Assembly (NCBI GenBank): GCA_964478225.1
Contig: CAYZHM010000010.1
Location: 1-60,222, forward strand
From: CAYZHM01 sp964478225
Lineage (GTDB): Bacteria; Pseudomonadota; Alphaproteobacteria; Micavibrionales; Micavibrionaceae
Length of the DNA stretch: 60,222 nt
Direction: 5' to 3'
Positions 8,784 to 16,539 of this stretch are shown here, in pieces; within the stretch, counting starts at the first letter, position 1; every line of letters begins with the position of its first letter. The position numbers and the translations under genes are program-made. A model generated the notes under the pieces. The model was not told the origin of the DNA. It did no database searches and saw nothing but the letters and a program-made list of their open reading frames with translations.

Positions 8784-9815
8784 ATGAGACACCCAGAGCA
8801 GCAGTTAAAAAACGTTTTTAGATATGGGAACATAAGCCAAAAAGAAATTGATGATTGGCTCAGAGATTTGCGCGGAAACCCATCCCCGCGAGAGTCCAAC
8901 TTTGATGTGACAGCCATTGGCCAAGGGATAACGGGAGGAGACGACAAGTTTTACTTTGCTGGCGTAAACGCCGAACAACTCCCTCACCGCCTCAGCACGC
9001 ATGGCGAAGATGGTGTTATAGCAGCCCTAGCCACAGGCCTTGGCAAATACGCCTTCCTTCAAAGTGTCCACGTTATGGCCGCACCCCGAGGTTTGGAAAA
9101 GCCAACGGATAGCCCTATGGGCGATATTGATGTCCCGTGTTGTGGAAAATGTCGACAAAATATTTTCGAGCGTGCCGCAAACCCAAACATTCCCATACGC
9201 GCGATTTCCTTGAACGGGAAAAACGAAAGTATCGACACAATTTCAAACCTGCTCGTAAAGGCTTTTGGATTTGCTGATTTTAATGCCGAGCTGCAACACG
9301 CAAAAACACAGGGCGCAGAAAAAATCGCGCCACCAACAGAAGAAAATGTTGCAAACCGCCTAATGCGCTTTGATACACAATCAGAAGAAGACATCCTGGC
9401 ATGGCTTAATGACCTACAATCAGCCGCCTTCGCAAGCGGTATAGAACATACCGTCATAATCCGCTTGTCCGACGGCACTTACGTTGCCGGCGCAAAATCT
9501 GAGGATGCCGCTTATACCGGCATAAGCGCCGTTCAAGCCGCCACCGCAATCGCCCTCACAGCAGATGGTTACCATCGCAGCAGACATGTCCAGGAAGTTT
9601 GGTTCATGGCTCGCGAACAAGCAGGAAAAATCCTGACCCATGACAGAATACAATCTCTCCCTTTAAGCGATGTCCAAATCCTGCTCGAATTTGGCGCAGT
9701 TTTTAAAACACCCATACACATACACAACGCCTACGGTAAAAAAATAATTGTCCCATTAGATCAAACCATTAAGATTGCGCCAACTTTTGACACGCCAACC
9801 TTTGAATGCCCATAA
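8784..9815 (+). CDS. Cytidine deaminase-like protein with two deaminase domains
   Basis: The N-terminal half (residues about 1-165) has a complete zinc site in deaminase form: an HxE motif written THGEDGVIAAL, where HAE is usual, and PC-x-x-x-CRQ written as VPCCGKCRQNIFE. A LLVKAFGFADF segment matches the LLP-AFGP-L region of cytidine deaminases. The C-terminal half (about 195-330) repeats the fold (VIIRLSDGTYVAGAKSED, then AVQAATAIAL) but has no zinc ligands, as in the two-domain enzyme of E. coli. At 343 aa it is longer than that enzyme (294). The substrate is probably a free pyrimidine nucleoside, but HGE for HAE and the extra cysteine leave this open. An isolated transcription unit with an ATATAGGAG-type leader. 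Confidence 0.7.
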   Translation: MRHPEQQLKNVFRYGNISQKEIDDWLRDLRGNPSPRESNFDVTAIGQGITGGDDKFYFAGVNAEQLPHRLSTHGEDGVIAALATGLGKYAFLQSVHVMAAPRGLEKPTDSPMGDIDVPCCGKCRQNIFERAANPNIPIRAISLNGKNESIDTISNLLVKAFGFADFNAELQHAKTQGAEKIAPPTEENVANRLMRFDTQSEEDILAWLNDLQSAAFASGIEHTVIIRLSDGTYVAGAKSEDAAYTGISAVQAATAIALTADGYHRSRHVQEVWFMAREQAGKILTHDRIQSLPLSDVQILLEFGAVFKTPIHIHNAYGKKIIVPLDQTIKIAPTFDTPTFECP

Positions 9816-9868
9816 ATTGAAATATAATTTCGTTTTCATACAAATCCGGCAATTTTATTGCATTTTTC

Positions 9869-9898
9869 TTGACCACCCCGCAGTAAAAATGCATTAAT
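9869..9898 (+). promoter_or_regulatory. Candidate promoter of the small RNA at 9905-10070
   Basis: TTGACC (9869-9874) and ATTAAT (9893-9898) are 18 bases apart, in an AT-rich stretch downstream of the deaminase-like gene. Transcription would begin near 9905. Confidence 0.35.
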
Positions 9899-9904
9899 GA
9901 GATA

Positions 9905-10070
9905 TAGACCGGATAAACGGACATTAAATAGGTAAAACGCAGGGAACATTGAAACCGCGAGTTTTACGGGGAAAAACATTTTTAACTGTCTGGCAGGACA
10001 CACAATAAAAAGCGCCTCAAACTATTTCGGAGTCCTCCCTTCGGTCTAGTTTGGGCGCTTTAATTTTTTT
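9905..10070 (+). ncRNA. Candidate small RNA between the deaminase-like gene and the ilv leader
   Basis: No coding frame is apparent. Two stem-loops are visible. The first pairs GTAAAACGC (9932-9940) with GCG-A-GTTTTAC (9957-9967, one bulged base). The second pairs AAAGCGCC-T-CAAACTA (10009-10024) with TAGTTTG-GGCGCTTT (10047-10061) and runs into a T7 tract (10064-10070), a strong Rho-independent terminator. The terminator loop holds TCCTCCC (10033-10039), complementary to Shine-Dalgarno sequences, as in several alphaproteobacterial trans-acting sRNAs. The alternative is that this is only the 3' UTR and terminator of the upstream gene. Confidence 0.4.
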
Positions 10071-10107
10071 CTTGCCAAAAATATATCTTCGCTGCTAGCC
10101 TTCGCAC

Positions 10108-10179
10108 ATGCAAAAAAGTATTTCGCATCTTCTTCTCGTCCTGGTGACCGTGCTCCTTACGGGAGCGCTGGCCGTTTGA
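10108..10179 (+). CDS. ilvBN leader peptide, 23 aa
   Basis: A short open frame starts at ATG 10108 and ends with TGA 10177-10179. After a seven-residue start (MQKSISH) it encodes LLLVLVTVLLTGALAV: seven Leu and four Val in 16 residues, the end products of the pathway encoded downstream. The composition, the position 97 bases before ilvB and the overlapping RNA structures identify it as a translated attenuation leader. Too short for ordinary gene callers. Confidence 0.85.
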   Translation: MQKSISHLLLVLVTVLLTGALAV

Positions 10180-10237
10180 CGTTCTGAGAAGAAGAAACGA
10201 CAAAACCAGCGCCCCGGCATAAAACCCGGGGTTTTTT
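10128..10237 (+). promoter_or_regulatory. Transcription attenuator controlling ilvB-ilvN-ilvC
   Basis: Three mutually exclusive pairings can be read directly. Segment 1, TCTTCTTCTC (10128-10137, Leu codons), pairs perfectly with GAGAAGAAGA (10186-10195). The antiterminator pairs GGG-A-GCGCTGG (10161-10171) with CCAGCGCCCC (10206-10215), ten pairs with one bulged A. The terminator pairs CCCCGG (10212-10217) with CCGGGG (10226-10231) and is followed by T6. A ribosome finishing at the stop codon would cover 10161-10171 and let the terminator form; one stalled at the Leu/Val codons would leave the antiterminator free. Confidence 0.85.
10212..10237 (+). terminator. Attenuator terminator before ilvB
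   Basis: A six-pair GC stem (CCCCGG / CCGGGG), an 8-base loop and TTTTTT at 10232-10237, located 39 bases before the ilvB start. Confidence 0.85.
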
Positions 10238-10276
10238 ATTGTTTAAAACCGGCAAAATCTATAAAGGAATAGAGCC

Positions 10277-12070
10277 ATGAGCACCAACGAAGCCAAAAAG
10301 ACAGCCAAGAAGGCCTCCGCCCCTGAAATCAAAAAAATGAGCGGCGCCGAAATTGTGATCAACGCTTTGATCGAACAGGGCGTCGAAGTCATCTTCGGCT
10401 ATCCCGGTGGTGCGGTCCTGCCGATTTATGATGCCCTCTTCCAGCAAAAGAAGATTCGCCACATTCTCGTTCGCCAAGAAGGCGGCGCACTCCACGCCGC
10501 TGAAGGCTATGCCAGATCAACCGGCAAAGTCGGCGTCGCCCTCGTAACCTCCGGCCCCGGCGCCACCAACGCCGTGACTGGCCTGACCGATGCACTCATG
10601 GATTCAATCCCCCTCGTCTGCATCACAGGCCAGGTTCCAAGTTTCCTGATCGGCACAGACGCCTTCCAGGAAGCCGATACCACCGGCATAACGCGCCCAT
10701 GCACAAAGCACAATTACCTGATCAAAAGCGCCGATAAAATCGCAGAAACAATTCACGAGGCCTTTCACATCGCGCGCGCAGGCCGCCCTGGCCCCGTCGT
10801 CATCGACATTCCCAAAGACTTACAGTTCGAAAAGGGAGCTTACGAAAAGGCAAAACCATACGCCCAGCAATCCTATCAACCGCGCACAAAACCGGACATG
10901 GCCGCGATCGAGGCCGCCGTCGATTTGATGGCCTCTGCGAAAAAACCGATTTTCTACACGGGCGGCGGCGTTATTAATGCCGGCCCCGCAGCCTCCAAAA
11001 CACTTACCGAACTCGTCCGAACAACCGGCTTCCCCATCACCTCGACCTTGATGGGCCTTGGCGCATTCCCCGCCGCAGACAAACAATGGCTGGGGATGCT
11101 CGGGATGCACGGCACAGTCGAGGCCAACATGGCAATGCATGATTGCGATGTGATGATCAATATTGGCGCCCGCTTTGACGACCGCGTCACAGGCAAGCTC
11201 GATGGTTTTTCCCCGAACTCGAAAAAAATTCATGTTGATATTGATCCATCCTCCATCAACAAAAATGTCCGCGTTGATATTTCCATCGTAGGCGATGCGC
11301 ATGAAGCACTTCGTATGATGCTGGAGATTTGGAAATCTAGAAACTCGAAACTCGAAACTCGAGGCTTGGAACAGTGGTGGACGCAAATCGAAAAATGGCG
11401 CGGCGTGAATTGCCTTGCCTATAAAAAAGACAGCAAGATCATCAAGCCGCAATACGCGCTTGAGCGCCTGCGCCACTTCCTTGAGCAAGACAAGCGCGAG
11501 CAAATCATCACCACCGAAGTCGGCCAGCACCAAATGTGGGCGGCGCAATTCCTGCCCTTCCAAAAACCAAACAGATGGCTGACCTCCGGCGGCCTTGGCA
11601 CCATGGGCTACGGCCTTCCTGCCGCTGTCGGCGCACAAATCGGGAATCCCGATGCGCTCGTGATCGACGTTGCTGGTGAAGCGTCCATCTTGATGAACAT
11701 CCAGGAAATGAGCACCGCCGTGCAATACCGTCTGCCGGTGAAAATTTTTATCCTGAATAACCAATGGATGGGCATGGTGCGCCAATGGCAAGAATTGCTG
11801 CACGGTGAACGCTACTCCGAAAGCTATACTGAAAGCCTACCTGATTTTGTGAAACTTGCTGAAGCCTACGGCGGCATTGGCTTGATCGCACACACGCCGG
11901 ACGAGCTTGACGGTGTGATCGAGGAAATGATGCACACCGATAAAGTCACCATCGTCGATGTCCGCGTTGACCAGCGTGAAAACTGCTTCCCGATGATTCC
12001 CTCAGGCAAAGCCCACAATGAGATGATCCTCTCGCCTGAGGCAGAAAAATTTGATAAAACTCTAGTCTGA
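10277..12070 (+). CDS. ilvB: Acetolactate synthase, large subunit
   Basis: A thiamine-diphosphate enzyme joining two pyruvates, or pyruvate and 2-ketobutyrate, in the first common step of branched-chain amino acid synthesis. Visible motifs: GAEIVINALIEQGVEVIFGYPGG, the catalytic Glu in VRQEGGALHAAEGYAR, the FAD region near GARFDDRVTGKLDGF and the thiamine-binding DVAGEASILMN...NNQWMGMVRQWQ. SD AAAGGAA precedes the ATG. An (AAACTCG)3 tandem repeat at 11341-11361 encodes part of the linker near residue 355 (SRNSKLETRG). 597 aa, normal length. First gene of the attenuated operon. Confidence 0.97.
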   Translation: MSTNEAKKTAKKASAPEIKKMSGAEIVINALIEQGVEVIFGYPGGAVLPIYDALFQQKKIRHILVRQEGGALHAAEGYARSTGKVGVALVTSGPGATNAVTGLTDALMDSIPLVCITGQVPSFLIGTDAFQEADTTGITRPCTKHNYLIKSADKIAETIHEAFHIARAGRPGPVVIDIPKDLQFEKGAYEKAKPYAQQSYQPRTKPDMAAIEAAVDLMASAKKPIFYTGGGVINAGPAASKTLTELVRTTGFPITSTLMGLGAFPAADKQWLGMLGMHGTVEANMAMHDCDVMINIGARFDDRVTGKLDGFSPNSKKIHVDIDPSSINKNVRVDISIVGDAHEALRMMLEIWKSRNSKLETRGLEQWWTQIEKWRGVNCLAYKKDSKIIKPQYALERLRHFLEQDKREQIITTEVGQHQMWAAQFLPFQKPNRWLTSGGLGTMGYGLPAAVGAQIGNPDALVIDVAGEASILMNIQEMSTAVQYRLPVKIFILNNQWMGMVRQWQELLHGERYSESYTESLPDFVKLAEAYGGIGLIAHTPDELDGVIEEMMHTDKVTIVDVRVDQRENCFPMIPSGKAHNEMILSPEAEKFDKTLV

Positions 12071-12071
12071 T

Positions 12072-12644
12072 ATGGCACCAAAACGCAAAAGCAACTATTC
12101 CAAATCCGTTTATGCCCCTGGCCAGGACGCCGGCGAGGTCGAAACCCACACACTTTCAATGCTTGTGGAAAACCAGCCCGGGGTTTTGGCACGCGTCATC
12201 GGTTTGTTTGCCGGACGCGGGTACAACATCGACTCTCTGACCGTTGCCGAAACCGATCATGATCAAAACCTCTCGCGCATCACCATCGTCACCTCCGGTA
12301 CCAAAATGGTCCTCGAACAAATCAAAGCACAGCTGGAAGGAATCGTTCCTGTCCGCTCCGTTCGCGACCTCACCACTTTCGGCCCCCATGTCAAACGTGA
12401 ACTCGCCCTCGTAAAGGTCGTCGGCACGGAAAATAACCGTATCGAAGCGCTTCGTATCGCTGATATATTTCATGCCGAAGCAGTAGACACAACGCTTGAA
12501 TCTTTCGTATTTGAAATCACTGGTCCTTCAGAAAAAATTGACGAATTTATTGATTTGATGCGCCCTCTCGGCCTCAAAGACGTATCAAGATCTGGCGTTG
12601 CTGCAATCTCAAGAGGCAAACAAGCCATAGGAGAAGATCAATGA
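12072..12644 (+). CDS. ilvN: Acetolactate synthase, regulatory small subunit
   Basis: Binds valine and feedback-inhibits IlvB. The ACT domain is clear (THTLSMLVENQPGVLARVIGLFAGRGYNIDSLTV, residues about 25-60), followed by the second small-subunit domain (RELALVKVV to the VDTTLESFVFEITG and KIDEFIDLMRPLG segments). 190 aa; the first about 22 residues are an extra basic, lysine/serine-rich extension. It starts one base after the ilvB stop and overlaps the next gene by 4 bases (ATGA). Confidence 0.96.
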   Translation: MAPKRKSNYSKSVYAPGQDAGEVETHTLSMLVENQPGVLARVIGLFAGRGYNIDSLTVAETDHDQNLSRITIVTSGTKMVLEQIKAQLEGIVPVRSVRDLTTFGPHVKRELALVKVVGTENNRIEALRIADIFHAEAVDTTLESFVFEITGPSEKIDEFIDLMRPLGLKDVSRSGVAAISRGKQAIGEDQ

Positions 12645-13060
12645 AATATCTTTGTTTATTTGCGCTGTCGCTGCTTATGCTTGGTGGCTGCACTTCTCGT
12701 GATGACGCCGACCAAAAAATGGCACGCGGCTGCGAAGCCGGAGCAAGAGCCTTCATGAAAGAAGGCTTCGATATCAAAAACACCAAAAGCCAAAGCTTTA
12801 AAACCATCTCAACCAACTCAGGCGACAACATGCGCGAAATCACACTCAGCGTAAAGGAGTCCGATGGCTGGATTGATCGCGATGAGGAATATGTTTGCAC
12901 ATTCGCCGAAGAATTTTCGGTTCTTAACCTCAAACACATCGCCACGATTTACCAATTGAAAATCTACAATAAAATCTATGGCATGGACGGCAACGAAATC
13001 CATGGCAGCCCTGAAGAACACAGCAAACTGACCGAGACAGTACAAAACGCAATGAAATAA
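12641..13060 (+). CDS. Small lipoprotein in the ilv operon
   Basis: Not recognised beyond its export signal. MKYLCLFALSLLMLGGC is a lipoprotein signal peptide with the lipobox LGGC (Cys17), and the residues after it (TSRDDADQ) suggest outer-membrane sorting. The mature part (about 120 aa) has two further cysteines (RGCEAGARAF and EYVCTF) that may form a disulfide. It overlaps ilvN by ATGA and lies 67 bases before ilvC, so it is translated with the biosynthetic genes although no role in the pathway is known. Confidence 0.75.
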   Translation: MKYLCLFALSLLMLGGCTSRDDADQKMARGCEAGARAFMKEGFDIKNTKSQSFKTISTNSGDNMREITLSVKESDGWIDRDEEYVCTFAEEFSVLNLKHIATIYQLKIYNKIYGMDGNEIHGSPEEHSKLTETVQNAMK

Positions 13061-13127
13061 CCCAATTTAAGCCTTGATTACCGCACAAAACTGCTGTTTT
13101 ATGCCGTAAAATCAAAAGGAGCAAAAC

Positions 13128-14186
13128 ATGGCCCAGCCACAAACCAAGGACAACACAATGCAAACGACCCTCAATGTCTATTACGACAAAGATTGCAATC
13201 CTGATCTTCTAAAATCAAAGAAGGTCACAGTCCTCGGCTATGGATCACAAGGCCACGCCCATGCTCAGAATATTAAAGACAGCGGCGTGTCAAACGTTAC
13301 AATCGGCCTTCGTGATGGCTCCGGCTCAAGCGCCAAGGCCAAATCCGCCGGATTTGACGTGAAGCCGCCGGCCGAGGCGATCAAAGACGCTGACGTCATC
13401 ATGATCCTGGTCCCCGATGAAAATCAGGCCGACCTTTATAAAGAAATTGAATCTCATATCAAAAAGGGCGCAGCCCTCGCCTTCGCCCATGGCCTCAACA
13501 TCCATTTCGGATTGATCAAGCCACGCGCTGACCTCGATGTGTTTATGGTCGCGCCAAAAGGCCCCGGCCACACAGTACGCGGTGAATACCAAAAAGGCGG
13601 CGGCGTTCCCTGCCTGATCGCGGTCGCCCAAGACGCATCCGGCAATGCCAAAGACCTCGCACTGTCATACGCATCCGCAGTCGGCGGCGGCCGTTCTGGC
13701 ATCATCGAAACCACGTTTAAAGATGAATGCGAAACCGATTTGTTTGGCGAACAAGCCGTTCTATGCGGCGGTATCGAAGAGCTTATCAAGGCCGGTTACG
13801 AAACACTGGTCGAAGCGGGCTACCCACCGGAAATGGCCTACTTCGAATGCCTGCATGAAACCAAACTCATTGTTGATTTGATCTACGAAGCCGGCCTCGC
13901 CAATATGAACTACTCTGTTTCGAATACAGCGGAATATGGCGGATACACACGCGGCCCCCGCATCATCACATCCGAAACCAAAAAGGAAATGAAAAAGATC
14001 CTCGCGGAAATTCAATCAGGACAATTCGTTCAGGAATTCATGGGCGGCAACAAAGAAGGCTTGGCCAGACTTCCAGAAATCCGTGAACGCGAAGCCAAAC
14101 ATGACATCGAAATTGTCGGCGAACGCTTGCGCTCCCTCATGCCATGGATCGGAAAAAACAAGCTGGTTGATAAGGCAAAGAATTAA
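13128..14186 (+). CDS. ilvC: Ketol-acid reductoisomerase (NADP+)
   Basis: Isomerises and reduces acetolactate to dihydroxyisovalerate with NADPH and Mg2+. The Rossmann motif VLGYGSQGHAHAQNIKDSG, DADVIMILVPDENQADLY, MVAPKGPGHTVRGEYQ and the metal-site region DECETDLFGEQAVLCGGIEELIKAGYETLVEAGYPPEMAYFE are class I signatures. The ATG at 13128 has a strong SD (AAGGAG). An internal ATG ten codons later is where many homologues start, so the extension MAQPQTKDNT may be dispensable. Confidence 0.97.
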   Translation: MAQPQTKDNTMQTTLNVYYDKDCNPDLLKSKKVTVLGYGSQGHAHAQNIKDSGVSNVTIGLRDGSGSSAKAKSAGFDVKPPAEAIKDADVIMILVPDENQADLYKEIESHIKKGAALAFAHGLNIHFGLIKPRADLDVFMVAPKGPGHTVRGEYQKGGGVPCLIAVAQDASGNAKDLALSYASAVGGGRSGIIETTFKDECETDLFGEQAVLCGGIEELIKAGYETLVEAGYPPEMAYFECLHETKLIVDLIYEAGLANMNYSVSNTAEYGGYTRGPRIITSETKKEMKKILAEIQSGQFVQEFMGGNKEGLARLPEIREREAKHDIEIVGERLRSLMPWIGKNKLVDKAKN

Positions 14187-14189
14187 AAT

Positions 14190-14390
14190 CTACTCGGATA
14201 CAAGAGCAGGAGCTTCTGGACCATGCTCAGAATCATTTTGCACAGTATTATCTGGCTTCGAATCCTCACGACCATGCTGGGGAACAATATGAGCCAAACC
14301 ATACAAAGCCCCCCAGAAGACGACGAAAACAGCAGCCTCCTGAAAAAATCCTTTTAGCGTATAAGGCTCTTCTTGTGTGTTTGAACTCAT
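14190..14390 (-). CDS. Small single-pass membrane protein, 66 aa
   Basis: Not recognised. One transmembrane helix (about residues 18-36, AAVFVVFWGALYGLAHIVP) lies between a polar N-terminus and an acidic tail (HGREDSKPDNTVQNDSEHG). The ATG at 14390 is preferred over one 12 codons upstream because an AAGAGG lies upstream of it and no SD precedes the longer form. It converges on ilvC, with 3 bases between stops. A second tiny membrane protein lies on the other side of the transporter gene. Confidence 0.5.
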   Translation of the reverse strand: MSSNTQEEPYTLKGFFQEAAVFVVFWGALYGLAHIVPQHGREDSKPDNTVQNDSEHGPEAPALVSE

Positions 14391-14464
14391 CGGAGTACTG
14401 ATACCTCTTGTAAATCTATTGCGCATAGCGCGGAGACACAGACACTTAAAGAACGCTAAAACTT

Positions 14465-15385
14465 ATGTCAACAAAAAACTCGCAGGCTCACACATCAAAT
14501 GACCGCATATACATTGGCATCGCTTGCGTCTGCGCCGCATTCTTTGCCTTCACTTTCATGCAAGCCTTGGGGAAATTATTGACCGGACGTCACGATGTGA
14601 TTGAAATCGTCTTCTGGCGCAACCTGATCGCCTCGCTTCCTATCCTGTTTTATATCCTTGCGACAAAACAAACCCGGCTTCTGAAACCCTCAATGGCCAA
14701 ACCGCTTGCCTCGCGCGTGCTCATCGGCAACATCACAATGATCTTCACGTTCGGCGGTATGCAAGCCTTACCAATGTCAAACGCCACCGTTTTATTCTTC
14801 ACCTCAACACTCATTATCCCCGTCGCGGCGCATTTTTTCCTGAAAGAACGCATAGGCATCCATCGATGGCTCGCCGTCTTTATCGGAATATGCGGCGTCA
14901 TTCTGATTGCCAGACCGTCTGCCGAACTGACCATGATCGGCGTAGTCCTGGCGCTCGGCGCTGCCTTCGGCCAGGCGTTCATCCAAATCATCCTGCGCTA
15001 TATGAAGAATGAAAACGCACTGACAATCACATTTTATTTTATGGGCGGCGGCGCCGTCATGATCGCGCCGTTTATGCCGTGGTTTTTTGATATGCCAAAC
15101 CCAACCGATGCTTTGCTGCTTTTAATGATCGGGCTCAGCGGTGGCATTGGCCAATATTTTTTAACCCTCGCCTTCAAATACGCGCCGGCCTCCCTCCTCT
15201 CACCCTTCAACTACACAGGGCTCATTTGGGCGACAGGCTTCGATATTATGATTTGGGGGCTTATACCATCCTGGCACGTCTATACCGGCGCGGCGATCAT
15301 CATCGCCTCGTATATGTACATTTTGTACAGGGAAAAAAAGAAAAGACCTAAAGGCCGGGAGCCGGCTGATTACTCTCCTGAGTAG
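14465..15385 (+). CDS. EamA/DMT-family transporter
   Basis: About ten hydrophobic helices arranged as two EamA repeats: the first from GIACVCAAFFAFTFMQALGKLL, the second from MIGVVLALGAAFGQAFIQIILRYM. The family hallmarks FWRNLIASLPIL and PMSNATVLFFTSTLIIPVAAHFFLKERI are present (the R-N position after helix 2 and the glutamate-arginine at the end of helix 4). Family members export amino acids or other small metabolites; the substrate cannot be told from the sequence. The C-terminal tail KKKRPKGREPADYSPE is cytoplasmic and overlaps a small gene on the other strand by 38 bases. Confidence 0.9.
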   Translation: MSTKNSQAHTSNDRIYIGIACVCAAFFAFTFMQALGKLLTGRHDVIEIVFWRNLIASLPILFYILATKQTRLLKPSMAKPLASRVLIGNITMIFTFGGMQALPMSNATVLFFTSTLIIPVAAHFFLKERIGIHRWLAVFIGICGVILIARPSAELTMIGVVLALGAAFGQAFIQIILRYMKNENALTITFYFMGGGAVMIAPFMPWFFDMPNPTDALLLLMIGLSGGIGQYFLTLAFKYAPASLLSPFNYTGLIWATGFDIMIWGLIPSWHVYTGAAIIIASYMYILYREKKKRPKGREPADYSPE

Positions 15386-15515
15386 CCACAGGGTTGACCG
15401 AAATCGCTTCGCCTTTTCGATCTTGCATATAACAAGATCCAACCACGATAGCCGCCGGCAGAACCAAGCCCATAACAGCCGCCTTAAAAACTGAACCATA
15501 TTCAATTTGATCCAT
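15348..15515 (-). CDS. Small single-pass membrane protein, 55 aa
   Basis: Not recognised. The ATG at 15515 follows a good SD (GGGAGAGG), which rules against the start ten codons upstream. One hydrophobic helix (about residues 9-27, VFKAAVMGLVLPAAIVVGS) ends in a cysteine, followed by a short polar tail. The cysteine (SCYMQ) is not in a lipobox context. The 3' end overlaps the transporter gene tail-to-tail by 38 bases. The SD is the best argument that it is real. Confidence 0.5.
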   Translation of the reverse strand: MDQIEYGSVFKAAVMGLVLPAAIVVGSCYMQDRKGEAISVNPVATQESNQPAPGL

Positions 15516-15602
15516 AATAACCTCTCCCTTGTTCAACAAGAACAAAGCCTAGCAAAACAAAAATGAATATGTCAAGAAATCTTAGAGCAAACGATGGAAG
15601 CT

Positions 15603-16076
15603 CTAGTGGAGCTGCACTTTCCCTTGCGAATAGACACCAAGCGGCACGCACTCACGTTCCAGCACGATATTCATCGCACCCGTATTATTAAATCCATCAA
15701 TATCAAACGCATAGGCCACAAATTTGACCACTCTGCGCTGATCACGGCCTGAAAGGTCCAAAAACCGTTGCCCAACCTGTATAACCGGCACCCCATCGTC
15801 AACATATTGATCCTTCAAGATCCCCGACTTATAAAACCCATCAATGACGCCCTGCGCGGCTTCCACGTCATCCGCCCACATTCTGGGGCTCCAACGGTAC
15901 TCCCAATCGCTGTCATACGCGTTTTTCCACTCATTCATATAGTGACGATCATGATCGTCCTCAGCTGGCGTAAAGAAATAATAGAAAAGCCCATGACTTT
16001 GGCGCGCCTGAGCCTGCCCTGACACCCCCAAAACACCAATAAATATAGAAAAAACAATAAGATAAGAAAGTCGCAT
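15603..16076 (-). CDS. Secreted hypothetical protein, 157 aa
   Basis: Not recognised. A signal peptide (MRLSYLIVFSIFIGVLGVSGQAQA) with an AQA cleavage site directs it to the periplasm. The mature part is rich in aromatic and acidic residues (FYYFFTPAEDDHDRHYMNEW) and has a mid-region helix DDVEAAQGVIDGFY. Its single cysteine is near the end. Monocistronic as far as can be seen. Confidence 0.65.
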   Translation of the reverse strand: MRLSYLIVFSIFIGVLGVSGQAQARQSHGLFYYFFTPAEDDHDRHYMNEWKNAYDSDWEYRWSPRMWADDVEAAQGVIDGFYKSGILKDQYVDDGVPVIQVGQRFLDLSGRDQRRVVKFVAYAFDIDGFNNTGAMNIVLERECVPLGVYSQGKVQLH

Positions 16077-16128
16077 AGGGAGCCTTTTTGATTACGCACC
16101 TTTAACCCTTTTATGATACCTTAAAAAG

Positions 16129-16539
16129 ATGATGAATTCCATATCCATAGCACTGACAGGCTTGGAATCCGCTACAAAGCGGCTCAGCGCCAGCGCATCC
16201 AATATTGCCAATTTCCAAACCACTGGATCCCTGGAAGAAGGGGCCAAACAGCCTTATAGCGCTCTAACCACTCAACAATCTGCCATAACCGCAGGAAACG
16301 AAACAGCCGGGGTCAGCACCTCTATAGTGCCTAAAACCACTCCTTTCGTCCCTGCCTATGATCCAGACTCTCCATTTGCGAATGCGAACGGAGAGATTGG
16401 TGTACCCAATGTCGATTTGGCTGAGGAAGCGATCAACGTCAATCTCGCGGAAATTCAATACAAAGCGAACCTCGCCACAATCCGCACCGCCAGCGAACTC
16501 TCGGACGAGCTATTCCGCATCTTCGATAAAAAAGTCTAA
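16129..16539 (+). CDS. Flagellar basal-body rod-like protein (FlgC-related)
   Basis: The N-terminus MMNSISIALTGLESATKRLSASASNIAN matches the rod/hook-family helix with its N-I-A-N motif. The C-terminal PNVDLAEEAINVNLAEIQYKANLATIRT matches the FlgC-type end (VD-EM---I-AQ-AYEAN). At 136 aa it has the length of FlgC, but it is isolated from other flagellar genes and lacks the exact A-R-A-YEAN pattern. It is probably a minor FlgC-like paralogue. Its stop interlocks with the stop of the convergent gene (CTAA). Confidence 0.65.
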   Translation: MMNSISIALTGLESATKRLSASASNIANFQTTGSLEEGAKQPYSALTTQQSAITAGNETAGVSTSIVPKTTPFVPAYDPDSPFANANGEIGVPNVDLAEEAINVNLAEIQYKANLATIRTASELSDELFRIFDKKV

